64,000 nt of DNA from Leucobacter sp. Psy1 (lineage in GTDB: Bacteria > Actinomycetota > Actinomycetes > Actinomycetales > Microbacteriaceae): positions 930,001 to 994,000 of the forward strand of contig NZ_CP083692.1 of NCBI RefSeq assembly GCF_020096995.1, given 5' to 3'. How positions within the stretch are numbered: position 1 is the first letter of the stretch; each line of letters opens with the position of its first letter. A program made the translations under genes and the position numbers. The notes under the pieces are model-generated. The model saw nothing but the letters and a program-made list of their open reading frames with translations, had not been told where the DNA came from and did no database searches. Positions 52,126 through 59,949 of the stretch are shown in pieces.

Positions 52126-52611
52126 ATGAGTGATCCGACCGAAGACGAGCTCGATTTCGTCGATGAGGTGGCATCCTTCTTCGCAGCGGAGGGGATGCCG
52201 CTCATCTCGGGTCGGGTGATCGGGTGGCTGCTCATCAGCGACCCGCCCGAGCAGAGCGCAGCCGACCTGGCGCGAGTGCTCGACGTCAGCCGGAGCTCGA
52301 TCAGTACGGCCGCGCGGCTGCTCACCCCCAGTGGTCTCGTGGAGGGAGTGCGGAGACGGGGTGAACGCCAGGAGTACCTGCGGATCAGCGCCGACGGGTG
52401 GGGCCGGATGCTCGCGAACCGATATGCGAAGACCACAGCGTTTCGGCGCATCACCGAGAACGGGCTCGCGCTCATCGACAGCTCCGACCCGGAGCGACGG
52501 CGGAGGCTCGAGAACGTGACCGAGCTCTATCGTTTTCTGGAGTCCGAACTCCCCGCTTTGTGGGAGCGCTGGGAGCGGCACTCCGCGGGGAAGGCAGAGC
52601 AGGCAGAATAG
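52126..52611 (+). CDS. MarR/GbsR-family transcriptional regulator
   Basis: A 161-residue winged-helix protein. 'FFAAEGMPLISGRVIGWLLI', 'AADLARVLDVSRSSISTAAR' and 'LLTPSGLVEGVRRRGERQEY' show the GbsR-type MarR domain. It ends 4 bp before the nucleoside hydrolase gene, so it is probably the local regulator of that operon. Confidence 0.88.
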   Translation: MSDPTEDELDFVDEVASFFAAEGMPLISGRVIGWLLISDPPEQSAADLARVLDVSRSSISTAARLLTPSGLVEGVRRRGERQEYLRISADGWGRMLANRYAKTTAFRRITENGLALIDSSDPERRRRLENVTELYRFLESELPALWERWERHSAGKAEQAE

Positions 52612-52615
52612 AGGG

Positions 52616-53671
52616 ATGGCCGAGAACCCGATCCCGCTCTTTCTCGACTGCGACCCCGGCATCGACGACGCCATCGCTCTCGCGTATCTGCTGGCTCAGT
52701 CCGACGTCGAGGTCGTCGGCGTCGCCGCGAGCGGCGGGAACGTCTCGACGGCGCAGGTGGCGCGGAACACCCAGGGCTGGCTGGCCCTCGCTGCCCGCCC
52801 GGACATCCCGCTCCACGTCGGAGCCACCCATCCGGTCGCTCGAGCGGCCGTCACCGAGGCGGATCCCGAGTACGCCGAGGAGACGCACGGCGACCGCGGG
52901 TGCGGCTACGCGACTCTGCCGGAGCCGGACGCAGCCCTGAGCGGCACGACCGCCGCCCAAGCCTGGGTCGATGCCGCACGAGCCCACCCGGGTGAACTCA
53001 TCGGTGTGCTGATCGGACCGGCGACGAACCTTGCGCTCGCGCTCGAGATCGAGCCGGATCTGCCGCGCCTGGTGCGGCGCCTCTTCGTGATGGGCGGAGC
53101 CTTCAATTACCGCGGCAACACCCACCCGACAACCGAGTGGAATGTGACCTACGACCCGGAGGCCGCGGCGAGGGTGTTCGCCGCGTTCGGGGGAGCATTC
53201 GTCGATGGCGGATCCGCGCACCCTCCGGTGATCGCCCCGATCGAGGCGACCGAGGCCGTGGAGATGACCCCCGAACGACTGGGACGGATCCTCGGTGCGC
53301 AGACCGACCCGACCTGGCGCGCCGTGCTGCACGAACTCGGCGAAGCGCTGCGCTTCTACTTCGAGTTCCACGAGGCTGACGGCCACGGGTATATCGCCCA
53401 CATCCATGACCCTTACGTGCTCGCAGCCGCGCTCGCCTGGGCCCGATCAGACCGGGGCGATGCGCCGTCACCCGTCCCAGTGCCCTGGGCGGAGACCGCG
53501 CTCGCCCCCGTCGATGTCGAGCTCACGGGAACCCTCACGCGCGGCGAGACCGTCGCCGACTGGCTCGGCCGTTGGAACCGTCCCGCGAACGCCGAAATCA
53601 TTCGGCGCATCGACGCCGAACGCTTTCTCGACCACCTGACCAATACCCTGATGGAAGGACCGCAGCCATGA
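52616..53671 (+). CDS. Nucleoside hydrolase (IunH family)
   Basis: A 351-residue N-ribohydrolase. The calcium-binding, catalytic motif DxDPGxDDA is 'LDCDPGIDDAIALAYLLA' at the N-terminus. 'LIGPATNLALALEIEPDL', 'LFVMGGAFNYRGN' and 'EWNVTYDPEAAARVF' follow as in the family, and a late 'AHIHDPYVLAAALA' supplies the last metal ligand. It splits nucleosides into base and ribose. Its stop overlaps the ECF S-component start (ATGA), linking it to uptake. Confidence 0.94.
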   Translation: MAENPIPLFLDCDPGIDDAIALAYLLAQSDVEVVGVAASGGNVSTAQVARNTQGWLALAARPDIPLHVGATHPVARAAVTEADPEYAEETHGDRGCGYATLPEPDAALSGTTAAQAWVDAARAHPGELIGVLIGPATNLALALEIEPDLPRLVRRLFVMGGAFNYRGNTHPTTEWNVTYDPEAAARVFAAFGGAFVDGGSAHPPVIAPIEATEAVEMTPERLGRILGAQTDPTWRAVLHELGEALRFYFEFHEADGHGYIAHIHDPYVLAAALAWARSDRGDAPSPVPVPWAETALAPVDVELTGTLTRGETVADWLGRWNRPANAEIIRRIDAERFLDHLTNTLMEGPQP

Positions 53672-54528
53672 CCCCGTCCGAGAGCACATCTGGACAGGGG
53701 CTCGACTTCACGTCGCGTCCCGGAGAACCTCGCACCCCCGCCCCGAAGTGGGCCTACCTGTCGACCGGCGCCGGCGCTCTCGTGATCGTCGCCACCTATC
53801 TCGCCGTGATCCTCACCCAGCCGGCGACGCTCGGCCTCGAACTCGGGCCCGCCACTCTCTGGGTGATGTTGGGCTACCTCGCCGGTGCCGTGCTCATCGC
53901 CGCCGGCACGCTCCCGCTCATCCCGCGCAGCATTTTCGCCCTGATGCCCGTCGCCATCGCGCTGAACATCACGGTGGGCCAGATCGTCGGCACCCTCACG
54001 CCCGTGCCGCTCTACCTCGACTCGCTGGGGTCCGTCATCATCGGAGTGCTCGCGGGCCCCGCAGCAGGTGCCCTCACCGGTGTCCTCGCAAACGTGATCT
54101 GGGGCGTCACCATCAATCCCACCGTCATCGCCTTCACGGCGGGAGCCGCCTTCATCGGGGCCGCCGCCGGGTGGGCAGCGCGACTCGGGGCGTTCCGTGC
54201 TGCGTGGACGGCGATCCTGGCCGGCTTGATCGCCGGGCTTCCCGGCGGGGCGCTCGGCGCACCGGTCGCCGCCTTCGTGTTCGGTGGCGGACTCGGCGTC
54301 GGTACAGGCGGGGTCGTCGCCACGCTGCAGGCCGCCGGTCTCGAGATGCTGCACGCGACGACGGTGCAGAGTCTCGTCTCGGATACCGCTGACAAGGCGA
54401 TCATCTTCCTGCTCGCGTTCCTCGTGCTGCGTTCCCTCCCGCGACGCATCGTCGACCGGTATCCGCTGGCGAGCAGGTCCGTGCGCTCGCGTCGCCCGTC
54501 ACCTTCGCGGTCGGCACCGGTGCCGTGA
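53668..54528 (+). CDS. ECF transporter substrate-binding S component
   Basis: A 286-residue membrane protein. After a hydrophilic N-terminus of about 30 residues come about seven helices. The ECF S-component region includes 'LNITVGQIVGTLTPVPLYLD', 'LDSLGSVIIGVLAGPAAGAL' and 'GVLANVIWGVTINPTVIAFT'. The C-terminal 22 residues are a basic Ser/Arg/Pro tail. It lies between a nucleoside hydrolase and EcfT, with 4-nt overlaps on both sides. A nucleoside or its base is the likely ligand; this is inferred from position. Confidence 0.82.
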   Translation: MTPSESTSGQGLDFTSRPGEPRTPAPKWAYLSTGAGALVIVATYLAVILTQPATLGLELGPATLWVMLGYLAGAVLIAAGTLPLIPRSIFALMPVAIALNITVGQIVGTLTPVPLYLDSLGSVIIGVLAGPAAGALTGVLANVIWGVTINPTVIAFTAGAAFIGAAAGWAARLGAFRAAWTAILAGLIAGLPGGALGAPVAAFVFGGGLGVGTGGVVATLQAAGLEMLHATTVQSLVSDTADKAIIFLLAFLVLRSLPRRIVDRYPLASRSVRSRRPSPSRSAPVP

Positions 54529-55346
54529 CCTCACGGCGGCCTGACCGGGATGCGGATTCGAACCTGCACCCCGCGACGGGGTTCGTGCTGCTCTTCTGCG
54601 CGCTCGTGCTGATCTACGGCATCTCGTCGCCGGTGGTGCCGCTCATCGTGCTGCTCGCCTCGGCGGTCGGCGCGGTGCGCTCGCCGACGGGGTTCCGTCG
54701 ATGGGCGGCGACCTGGGCGGTCCTCTCGGTGCCGATGCTGGTCATGGTCGGGATCGTGCAGGGGCTGTTCTACCCCGACGCGTCTGCGACGGTGCTGCAC
54801 CGGTGGGGTCCGGCAGCCGTGACGGTCGAGGGACTCGCGATTGCCGTGCAGCTGTGGCTGCGCGTCGCCGCGATGGTCGCGGCATGTGCGCTCTTCGCGC
54901 TCGGTACCGACTCCGCGAGAGCCTTCGACGGAATGCGTCGCCTCCGGGTGCCGCTCGGCATCTCATACGTGTGCGCGACGGCGATGAGCCTTGCTCCGCT
55001 CGTGAGGGACCGGACCCGCCACGCACTCGAGGCGAGAGCGGCACGCGGGTGGGAGACGAATCGCCTACGGATCCGCGTCGCGCTGATGCCCGGCATCATC
55101 GGTGGCCTCCTGACTACCGCTCTCGTGCAGCTCGACCAGCGCCACGACACGCTGACGCAGCGCGGCTTCGGGGCCACTGCCCGCCCCGCACCTCTGCAGG
55201 ACCGCGCGGACCCGATGGGTCAGCGCGCACTCCGGTGGGCGGCCCCTGTCTGCACCGTCGCGGTCGTCGCGGCCTCGCTATCAGGCGTCCTCACGCTGCC
55301 CTCGGCTTCCGAGGTCATCGCGATGTGGGGTGGTCCAGGTGGGTGA
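54525..55346 (+). CDS. ECF transporter transmembrane T component
   Basis: A 273-residue membrane protein of the CbiQ/EcfT family. 'LHPATGFVLLFCALVLIYG' begins the first helix, and the coupling-helix region contains 'HALEARAARGWE', with the conserved A-R-G motif, and later 'LTQRGFGATARPAP'. It starts on GTG overlapping the S component (GTGA) and overlaps the ATPase gene by 17 nt. It connects the S component to the fused ATPase. Confidence 0.87.
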   Translation: MTSRRPDRDADSNLHPATGFVLLFCALVLIYGISSPVVPLIVLLASAVGAVRSPTGFRRWAATWAVLSVPMLVMVGIVQGLFYPDASATVLHRWGPAAVTVEGLAIAVQLWLRVAAMVAACALFALGTDSARAFDGMRRLRVPLGISYVCATAMSLAPLVRDRTRHALEARAARGWETNRLRIRVALMPGIIGGLLTTALVQLDQRHDTLTQRGFGATARPAPLQDRADPMGQRALRWAAPVCTVAVVAASLSGVLTLPSASEVIAMWGGPGG

Positions 55347-56820
55347 GCGGGCGATCGTCTGGCAATGCTCCGGCGTTGGCTTCACGTATGACGATGCATC
55401 AGCGCAGGCACCCGTGCCCGCGCTGACCGCAGTGGACATCGTGCTCCGGCGCGGTGAGATGCTGGCCTTGCTCGGCGCCGAGGGGTCGGGCACCTCGACG
55501 CTCTGCCGGCTCGCTGCCGGGCTGCTGAGCGAGCGCGGCACTCTCCGGGGTTGCGTGCAGTGGGGCGCCGAGGAGTGGTCGGCAGAGCATCCAAGCGCTC
55601 GCAGTGCCATGCTCGGCGACGACCCGGAGGCGCAGCTGACCGGGATGACCACGTTCGTCGATGATGAGGTGCGTCTGCCCCGGCGTCTGCACGGTCTCAC
55701 GGGCGGGCCAGACCCGCTCGACGCTCTGACGGAACTCGGTGTCGCCCACCTCAGCGCGCGACGACTGGAGACGCTCTCCGGCGGCGAGCGCCAACTCGTC
55801 GCACTGGCCTCCCTGATGTCGCTGCGTCCGGCTCTGCTCGTGCTCGATCAGCCGGCTCTCTCCCTGGATCCTGACGCGCGTCGACGGTTGACGAGTGCCC
55901 TGCGCCGCTACTGCGATGCGGGAGGCGCGGTGCTGCTGTCGGGGCATCAGCACGACGAGCTCAGCTCGGCTGCGGATCGGATCGGGTTCGTGCGGGACGG
56001 CACGGTCGCGTGCACGGTGCCGAGTGCTGCCGTCCTGCCGAGCGATCTCGACGCAGCCGGGGTGTGGAACACCGTGCCGGGAGGCGGAGGGGCATCTGGG
56101 CGCAGTGCGGAGTGGGGTGGTCGTCCGGGGGAGGATCCGTCGGTTACGCTGCTGCAGGTCGCTGATCTGCGAGTCGCCCTACGCGAGCGGGTACTCATCG
56201 ACGGCTTCGAGTTGTCGCTCGGTGCCGGCGATGTGTTGGCTCTGATCGGCGCGAACGGTGTCGGTAAATCGACGCTGCTGCGCGCGATCGCCGGCCTGCT
56301 CGATGACGAGGCTCGGGTGAGCGGCTCGATCCGGGGTGCAGGCGAGCGCGGCGAGGTCGCGCTGGATCATCTGCCGGCGTATCGGCGCGCGCGGCACGTG
56401 GGCTGGGTCGGTCAGGATCCGAGCGCGCAGCTCTCGGCCTCGAGCGCCCGGAGCGAGCTCGAGCGCGGAGTGCCGTTGCCGCCGCACCGTCGACGAGAGC
56501 GCACCCGCCTGCGGGCGGAGCGATCCCGTGCTGCCGCGGAACTGCTCGAAGCGCACGGGCTGTTACAGTTCGCAGACACGCACCCGTTCGATCTCGGTCC
56601 GGCCGCGCGGAAGGATCTGGTCATCGCCTCGGCGCAGTTGCTCGGTGCACCGGTGCTGCTGCTGGACGAGCCTACGCTGGGGCGTGACCTCGGTGCGATG
56701 CGTCGGCTCGAGCGCACGATCCAGGATCATACCGCTGGAGGGGGTGCTGTCATCCTGACGACGCACGACGTCAAGTGGGCTCGGTCCGTCGCGCGCGATG
56801 TCGTCCGGCTCGGAGGCTGA
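55330..56820 (+). CDS. ECF transporter fused double ATPase with one degenerate ATP site
   Basis: A 496-residue protein with two ABC domains (about 1-245 and 270-496). Domain 1 has Walker A 'GAEGSGTST' (49-57), with the essential Lys replaced by Thr55, an intact signature 'LSGGE' (149-153), and Walker B 'LLVLDQP' with Gln174 instead of the catalytic Glu. Domain 2 has intact Walker A 'GANGVGKST' (Lys313), Walker B 'LLLDEPTLG' (Glu447) and switch His479, but its signature is degraded to 'DLGPAARKD' (421-429). So one composite site is canonical and the other is dead. The start is GTG 55330 or 55339. Confidence 0.9.
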   Translation: MVQVGERAIVWQCSGVGFTYDDASAQAPVPALTAVDIVLRRGEMLALLGAEGSGTSTLCRLAAGLLSERGTLRGCVQWGAEEWSAEHPSARSAMLGDDPEAQLTGMTTFVDDEVRLPRRLHGLTGGPDPLDALTELGVAHLSARRLETLSGGERQLVALASLMSLRPALLVLDQPALSLDPDARRRLTSALRRYCDAGGAVLLSGHQHDELSSAADRIGFVRDGTVACTVPSAAVLPSDLDAAGVWNTVPGGGGASGRSAEWGGRPGEDPSVTLLQVADLRVALRERVLIDGFELSLGAGDVLALIGANGVGKSTLLRAIAGLLDDEARVSGSIRGAGERGEVALDHLPAYRRARHVGWVGQDPSAQLSASSARSELERGVPLPPHRRRERTRLRAERSRAAAELLEAHGLLQFADTHPFDLGPAARKDLVIASAQLLGAPVLLLDEPTLGRDLGAMRRLERTIQDHTAGGGAVILTTHDVKWARSVARDVVRLGG

Positions 56821-56890
56821 ATTCGGCGTCCCGGTGATCAGGCCCGCTGCCGCCGCAGTTCCTCGCGCGGTGCCTGTTCGGGAGCGCTGG

Positions 56891-57673
56891 TTAGGTGCGT
56901 CGATAGGAGGTGGGGGTGAACCCGAGGACGTGCCTGAAATCGGCGGTGAGGTGAGCGTGGTCCGCGTAGCCGAGCTCGGCTGCGATCTGGGCGATGGAGA
57001 GACCGGGGTCTGCTCGGACGCGCTCGGCCGCCTCTTGGAGCCGGTACCGCCGGATGATCGCGAGTGGGGGAAGGCCGACGTAGCGCTCGGCGAGTCGCTG
57101 GGCCGCGCGGATCGACACGCCGAGCCGTTCGGCGACCTGCGAGAGGCGCACGACACTGCGGTCGGAAGCGATGAGCGTTTCCATCCGGTTGGCGAGCAGG
57201 CCGCGGTCGTCTGGAGCGGGGAGGTGCGTGAGTACCCACTCCGTGAAGAGGCGGACCGCCTCCTCGCGGGCTCGTGGCTCGTTCGCGTCGTGCATGGCGG
57301 CCGTGACCGCGCGGTGCAGGTCAGGCTCGGCACAGGGGCGGGCGGTGTTCCGGATCTCGCGCGGATCCGCGACGAGAGTTGCGAGCGCCGCGGGGCGCAA
57401 GAGCGCACCGACGGCCCATCCCTCACCGGTCAGCACCCGGTGCGATGCTCCGGTCGTCGGGCCGGCGAGGGAGACGCCGTCGGGTTCGATGACGAGGTTG
57501 GATGCGGGAAACGGGAGTACCTCCTGTCGCGAGGAGGTTCCGGGCGCGAGCCGCCAACGGGGGATCCAGAACCAGTGCACCAGCGCGGACACGGGGTCAG
57601 AGACCGGCACGCGGTGAAAAGAGGGAAGGCGGGCAGGGAAGAGCACGCCCCGTCCGTCGAAGTGCTCGGTCAT
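56891..57673 (-). CDS. AraC-family transcriptional regulator
   Basis: A 260-residue regulator. Residues 1-150 form an effector domain with 'LVHWFWIPRWRLAPG' and 'LPFPASNLVIEPDGVSLAGP'. The C-terminal double HTH has 'QVAERLGVSIRAAQRLAERY' and 'IAQIAAELGYADHAHLTADF' ending 'VLGFTPTSYRR'. The effector is unknown. It converges on the ECF operon and is divergent from a VOC-protein gene 68 bp away, its likely target. Confidence 0.9.
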   Translation of the reverse strand: MTEHFDGRGVLFPARLPSFHRVPVSDPVSALVHWFWIPRWRLAPGTSSRQEVLPFPASNLVIEPDGVSLAGPTTGASHRVLTGEGWAVGALLRPAALATLVADPREIRNTARPCAEPDLHRAVTAAMHDANEPRAREEAVRLFTEWVLTHLPAPDDRGLLANRMETLIASDRSVVRLSQVAERLGVSIRAAQRLAERYVGLPPLAIIRRYRLQEAAERVRADPGLSIAQIAAELGYADHAHLTADFRHVLGFTPTSYRRT

Positions 57674-57741
57674 GGCTGCCCCCGTTCGCCGCGTCGCGAA
57701 TCTTCTAGCCGAACGCTCATCCGACGCATATGGTCAATCCT

Positions 57742-58263
57742 ATGAACGAACAGCAAGCGCCTCGGCGCGGAGTCACCGGAGACCATACGACAGCGGGAGT
57801 ACCGCACGGCTCCACGAGTCTCACCCCGTTCCTCGCAATCGCGAACGCGGCCGGCGCGATCGATTTCTACCGGTCGGTGCTCGGTGCCCGCGTCGTCGAC
57901 GTCACCGAGCTGGGCGGCATCGTGGTGCACGCCGATCTCGACTTCGGCACGGGGAGGCTCCAGCTCGGCGAGCCGAACCCCGAGTATGGTCTCGTTTCGG
58001 CACCGACGGGCGGCGCCGATTGCTACTCGATGGGCCTGTACTGCGCCGACGTGGACGAACTCGTGGCCCGCGCTGCGGAGGCTGGAGCGGAGATCCGAGA
58101 GCCGGTGAGCGATTTCGTCTCCGGCGATCGGTTCGCTTCGATCCGAGACCCGTTCGGCGTGCGATGGTCGCTCATGTCCCGTGTTGAGGATCTCTCGGAG
58201 TCCGAGAGTGCGCGAAGGGTCGCCGAGTGGGCCGCCGAGATGGAGCGGGCGAGCAACGAGTAG
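57742..58263 (+). CDS. VOC (glyoxalase/bleomycin-resistance-like) family protein
   Basis: A 173-residue protein with one VOC repeat pair. 'TPFLAIANAAGAIDFYRSVL' and 'GARVVDVTELGGIVVHADLD' form the first module; 'GLYCADVDELVARAAEAGAE' and 'RFASIRDPFGVRWSLMSR' form the second. Members bind a metal and act as glyoxalases, dioxygenases or drug-binding proteins; it looks like the PhnB-like subgroup. ATG 57742 is 8 bp after a -10-like TATGGT and may be leaderless; ATG 57730 is the alternative. Confidence 0.85.
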   Translation: MNEQQAPRRGVTGDHTTAGVPHGSTSLTPFLAIANAAGAIDFYRSVLGARVVDVTELGGIVVHADLDFGTGRLQLGEPNPEYGLVSAPTGGADCYSMGLYCADVDELVARAAEAGAEIREPVSDFVSGDRFASIRDPFGVRWSLMSRVEDLSESESARRVAEWAAEMERASNE

Positions 58264-58265
58264 CG

Positions 58266-58712
58266 CTACTGGACCAGTTCGAGGTGCAGGATCGGGTAGG
58301 GGCGCCCTGCCCCGTCGGTCTCGCTACGGTCGCGCACTCGGAACCCGGCGTGATCGTAGAAGGCGACGGCCTGAGTGTTCTGCTCGTTGACGTCGACGCG
58401 ACGCACTCCGCGCTCGGCGATCGCGTGGGCGAGGAGCCTGCCTCCGACTCCTCGCCCCCGGAATGCGTCGTCGACGAACAGCATTTCGAGATTCCCGTCA
58501 GCGACTCCTGAGAAGCCGACGGTCTGCCCATCCAATTTCGCGCTCACCAGGTGGACGGCGGGGAAGTAGTCTGGAATGAGTGCGCGTTCGATCGCGTCCC
58601 GGTCGCCGGATGCCAGGAAGTCGTGCGTCGCGTCCACGGCGCTTCGCCAGATGGCGACGAGCCGGGGGAACTCGTGCTCGGCGGGGTTCTCGTGCAGCAG
58701 GGTCCCGGGCAT
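58266..58712 (-). CDS. GNAT family N-acetyltransferase
   Basis: A 148-residue acetyltransferase. 'LVAIWRSAVDATHDFLA' begins it, the acetyl-CoA loop is 'FVDDAFRGRGVGGRLLAHAI', and 'VDVNEQNTQAVAFYDHAGFR' is the last conserved strand-helix. It resembles YafP/PhnO-type enzymes; the acceptor is not known. It ends 2 bp from the VOC gene, tail to tail. Confidence 0.9.
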   Translation of the reverse strand: MPGTLLHENPAEHEFPRLVAIWRSAVDATHDFLASGDRDAIERALIPDYFPAVHLVSAKLDGQTVGFSGVADGNLEMLFVDDAFRGRGVGGRLLAHAIAERGVRRVDVNEQNTQAVAFYDHAGFRVRDRSETDGAGRPYPILHLELVQ

Positions 58713-58747
58713 CCCGACAGTTTACGCGCACCGAGTCCCCGGGCGAC

Positions 58748-59008
58748 TTACGCGTAGTAGATACTGCCGCCCCAGTAGTTGCCGTTGCGCTGGTGGCACG
58801 GGATGTAGCGGTCGATCAGCCAGCCGCTCCGGAACGCCTCGTTGAGTTTGGCGTAGGCGACGCGCTCGCACTCAGCCTTGGTGCTGTACTGCCAGTCGGC
58901 CATGGTCGGGGGCGCGGCATTCGCGGCCGGGGCGGCGATCAGACTTCCTCCCGTGACCAGGCCCACTGCCATGCCGACGGTCGCTGCTCTGCGCTTGAAG
59001 TTGTTCAC
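58748..59008 (-). CDS. Small secreted two-cysteine protein
   Basis: An 86-residue exported protein that matches no named family I know. The signal peptide has a basic start ('NNFKRRAATVG') and core 'MAVGLVTGGSLIAAPAANA'. The mature part is only about 55 residues with two Cys ('KAECERVAYAKLNEA', 'DRYIPCHQRNGNYWGGS'), so one disulfide is likely, and an aromatic C-terminus. GTG 59008 is 8 nt from AGGGAG; GTG 59011 is adjacent. The hairpin at 59040-59060 lies upstream. Function unknown. Confidence 0.7.
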   Translation of the reverse strand: MNNFKRRAATVGMAVGLVTGGSLIAAPAANAAPPTMADWQYSTKAECERVAYAKLNEAFRSGWLIDRYIPCHQRNGNYWGGSIYYA

Positions 59009-59039
59009 CACATTCTCCCTGTCTGTCAGGTCGGAACGG

Positions 59040-59060
59040 GGGCGTCCCGACGTGACGCCC
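59040..59060 (-). terminator. Hairpin between the HAD and small secreted-protein genes
   Basis: A 7-bp stem, GGGCGTC (59040-59046) with GACGCCC (59054-59060), has a 7-nt loop. It lies 34 bp after the HAD stop on the minus strand. It probably terminates the condensation-domain/HAD transcript. Confidence 0.55.
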
Positions 59061-59093
59061 ATGGAAGCACAGCTGGCGGCGATCTGCCAGACC

Positions 59094-59939
59094 CTACCCC
59101 GGTACCGTCACTCCACGGCCCGCGAGAAGCCGCTCGATGACCTGGGCCACCCCGTCCTCGGTGTTGGCGGGGGCGATCTCGTCGGCGGACTCCCGAACCT
59201 CCGCCTGAGCATTCGCGACGGCGACGCCGTGCCCGGCCCAGGTCAGCATGGCGACATCGTTCAATCCGTCGCCGAACGCGACGACCTCGGTGCGATCGAT
59301 CTCGAGCTCCGCGCAGAGCCGCGCCAGTCCGGTGCCCTTGGTGACCCCCTCGGCCATCACCTCGAGGAACGGGGCGCCGGAGAGCGTGGCCTCGAACCCC
59401 GTCACGCCGAGTTCGCGAACCGCGTCGAGCAGTGCGGCGGGGGAGAGTTCGGGGTGCCGCACCACGAGCTTCAGGCTCGGCTCGGAGAGGACCTCCTCGA
59501 GCGCCATCAGATCCATCGTCGACGGGTCCCGTTTATGGTCGGAGAACTGGGCGAGTGCCGCGTATCCGTGTTCGGCGACGAATCCTTCGCCGTCTCCGCG
59601 CACACTGGCGTAGTGCAGTCCGGGAATCCGTGCGTTCAAGGTCTGCGCGAACCGCTGCAGCACCTCTGCCGGGGTCTCCTGCGCGAAGAGCACCTCTCCG
59701 GAGACGAGATGGATGCCGAGCGAGCCGTTGCCGCACAGGGCCCACTCGTCGAAACCGCTCTCCTCCGCAAGTGCGCGCAAGCCGATCGGCTGCCGCGCGG
59801 TGACGGGGACCACCGCGATTCCCGCGGCGCGAGCCGCATCGAGCGCCGCACGCGTGCGCGGGGAGACCCGGCCGTCTCCGTCGAGGAGGGTGTGATCGAG
59901 GTCGGTCGCGATGAGGCGGAGTGAGGTGCCAGTACCCAT
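59094..59939 (-). CDS. HAD-superfamily (Cof-type, IIB) phosphatase
   Basis: A 281-residue hydrolase. Motif I is 'LIATDLDHTLLDGDGRVS' (DxDxT), motif II 'VVPVTARQPIGLRAL', motif III Lys in 'GVTKGTGLARLCAEL' and motif IV 'VVAFGDGLNDVAMLTWAGHG'. The large cap between motifs II and III is of the Cof type. Such enzymes dephosphorylate sugar phosphates or cofactors. ATG 59939 begins the family sequence. It lies 10 bp after the condensation-domain gene, so it is probably in one operon. Confidence 0.92.
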   Translation of the reverse strand: MGTGTSLRLIATDLDHTLLDGDGRVSPRTRAALDAARAAGIAVVPVTARQPIGLRALAEESGFDEWALCGNGSLGIHLVSGEVLFAQETPAEVLQRFAQTLNARIPGLHYASVRGDGEGFVAEHGYAALAQFSDHKRDPSTMDLMALEEVLSEPSLKLVVRHPELSPAALLDAVRELGVTGFEATLSGAPFLEVMAEGVTKGTGLARLCAELEIDRTEVVAFGDGLNDVAMLTWAGHGVAVANAQAEVRESADEIAPANTEDGVAQVIERLLAGRGVTVPG

Positions 59940-59949
59940 GACCTCCAGC

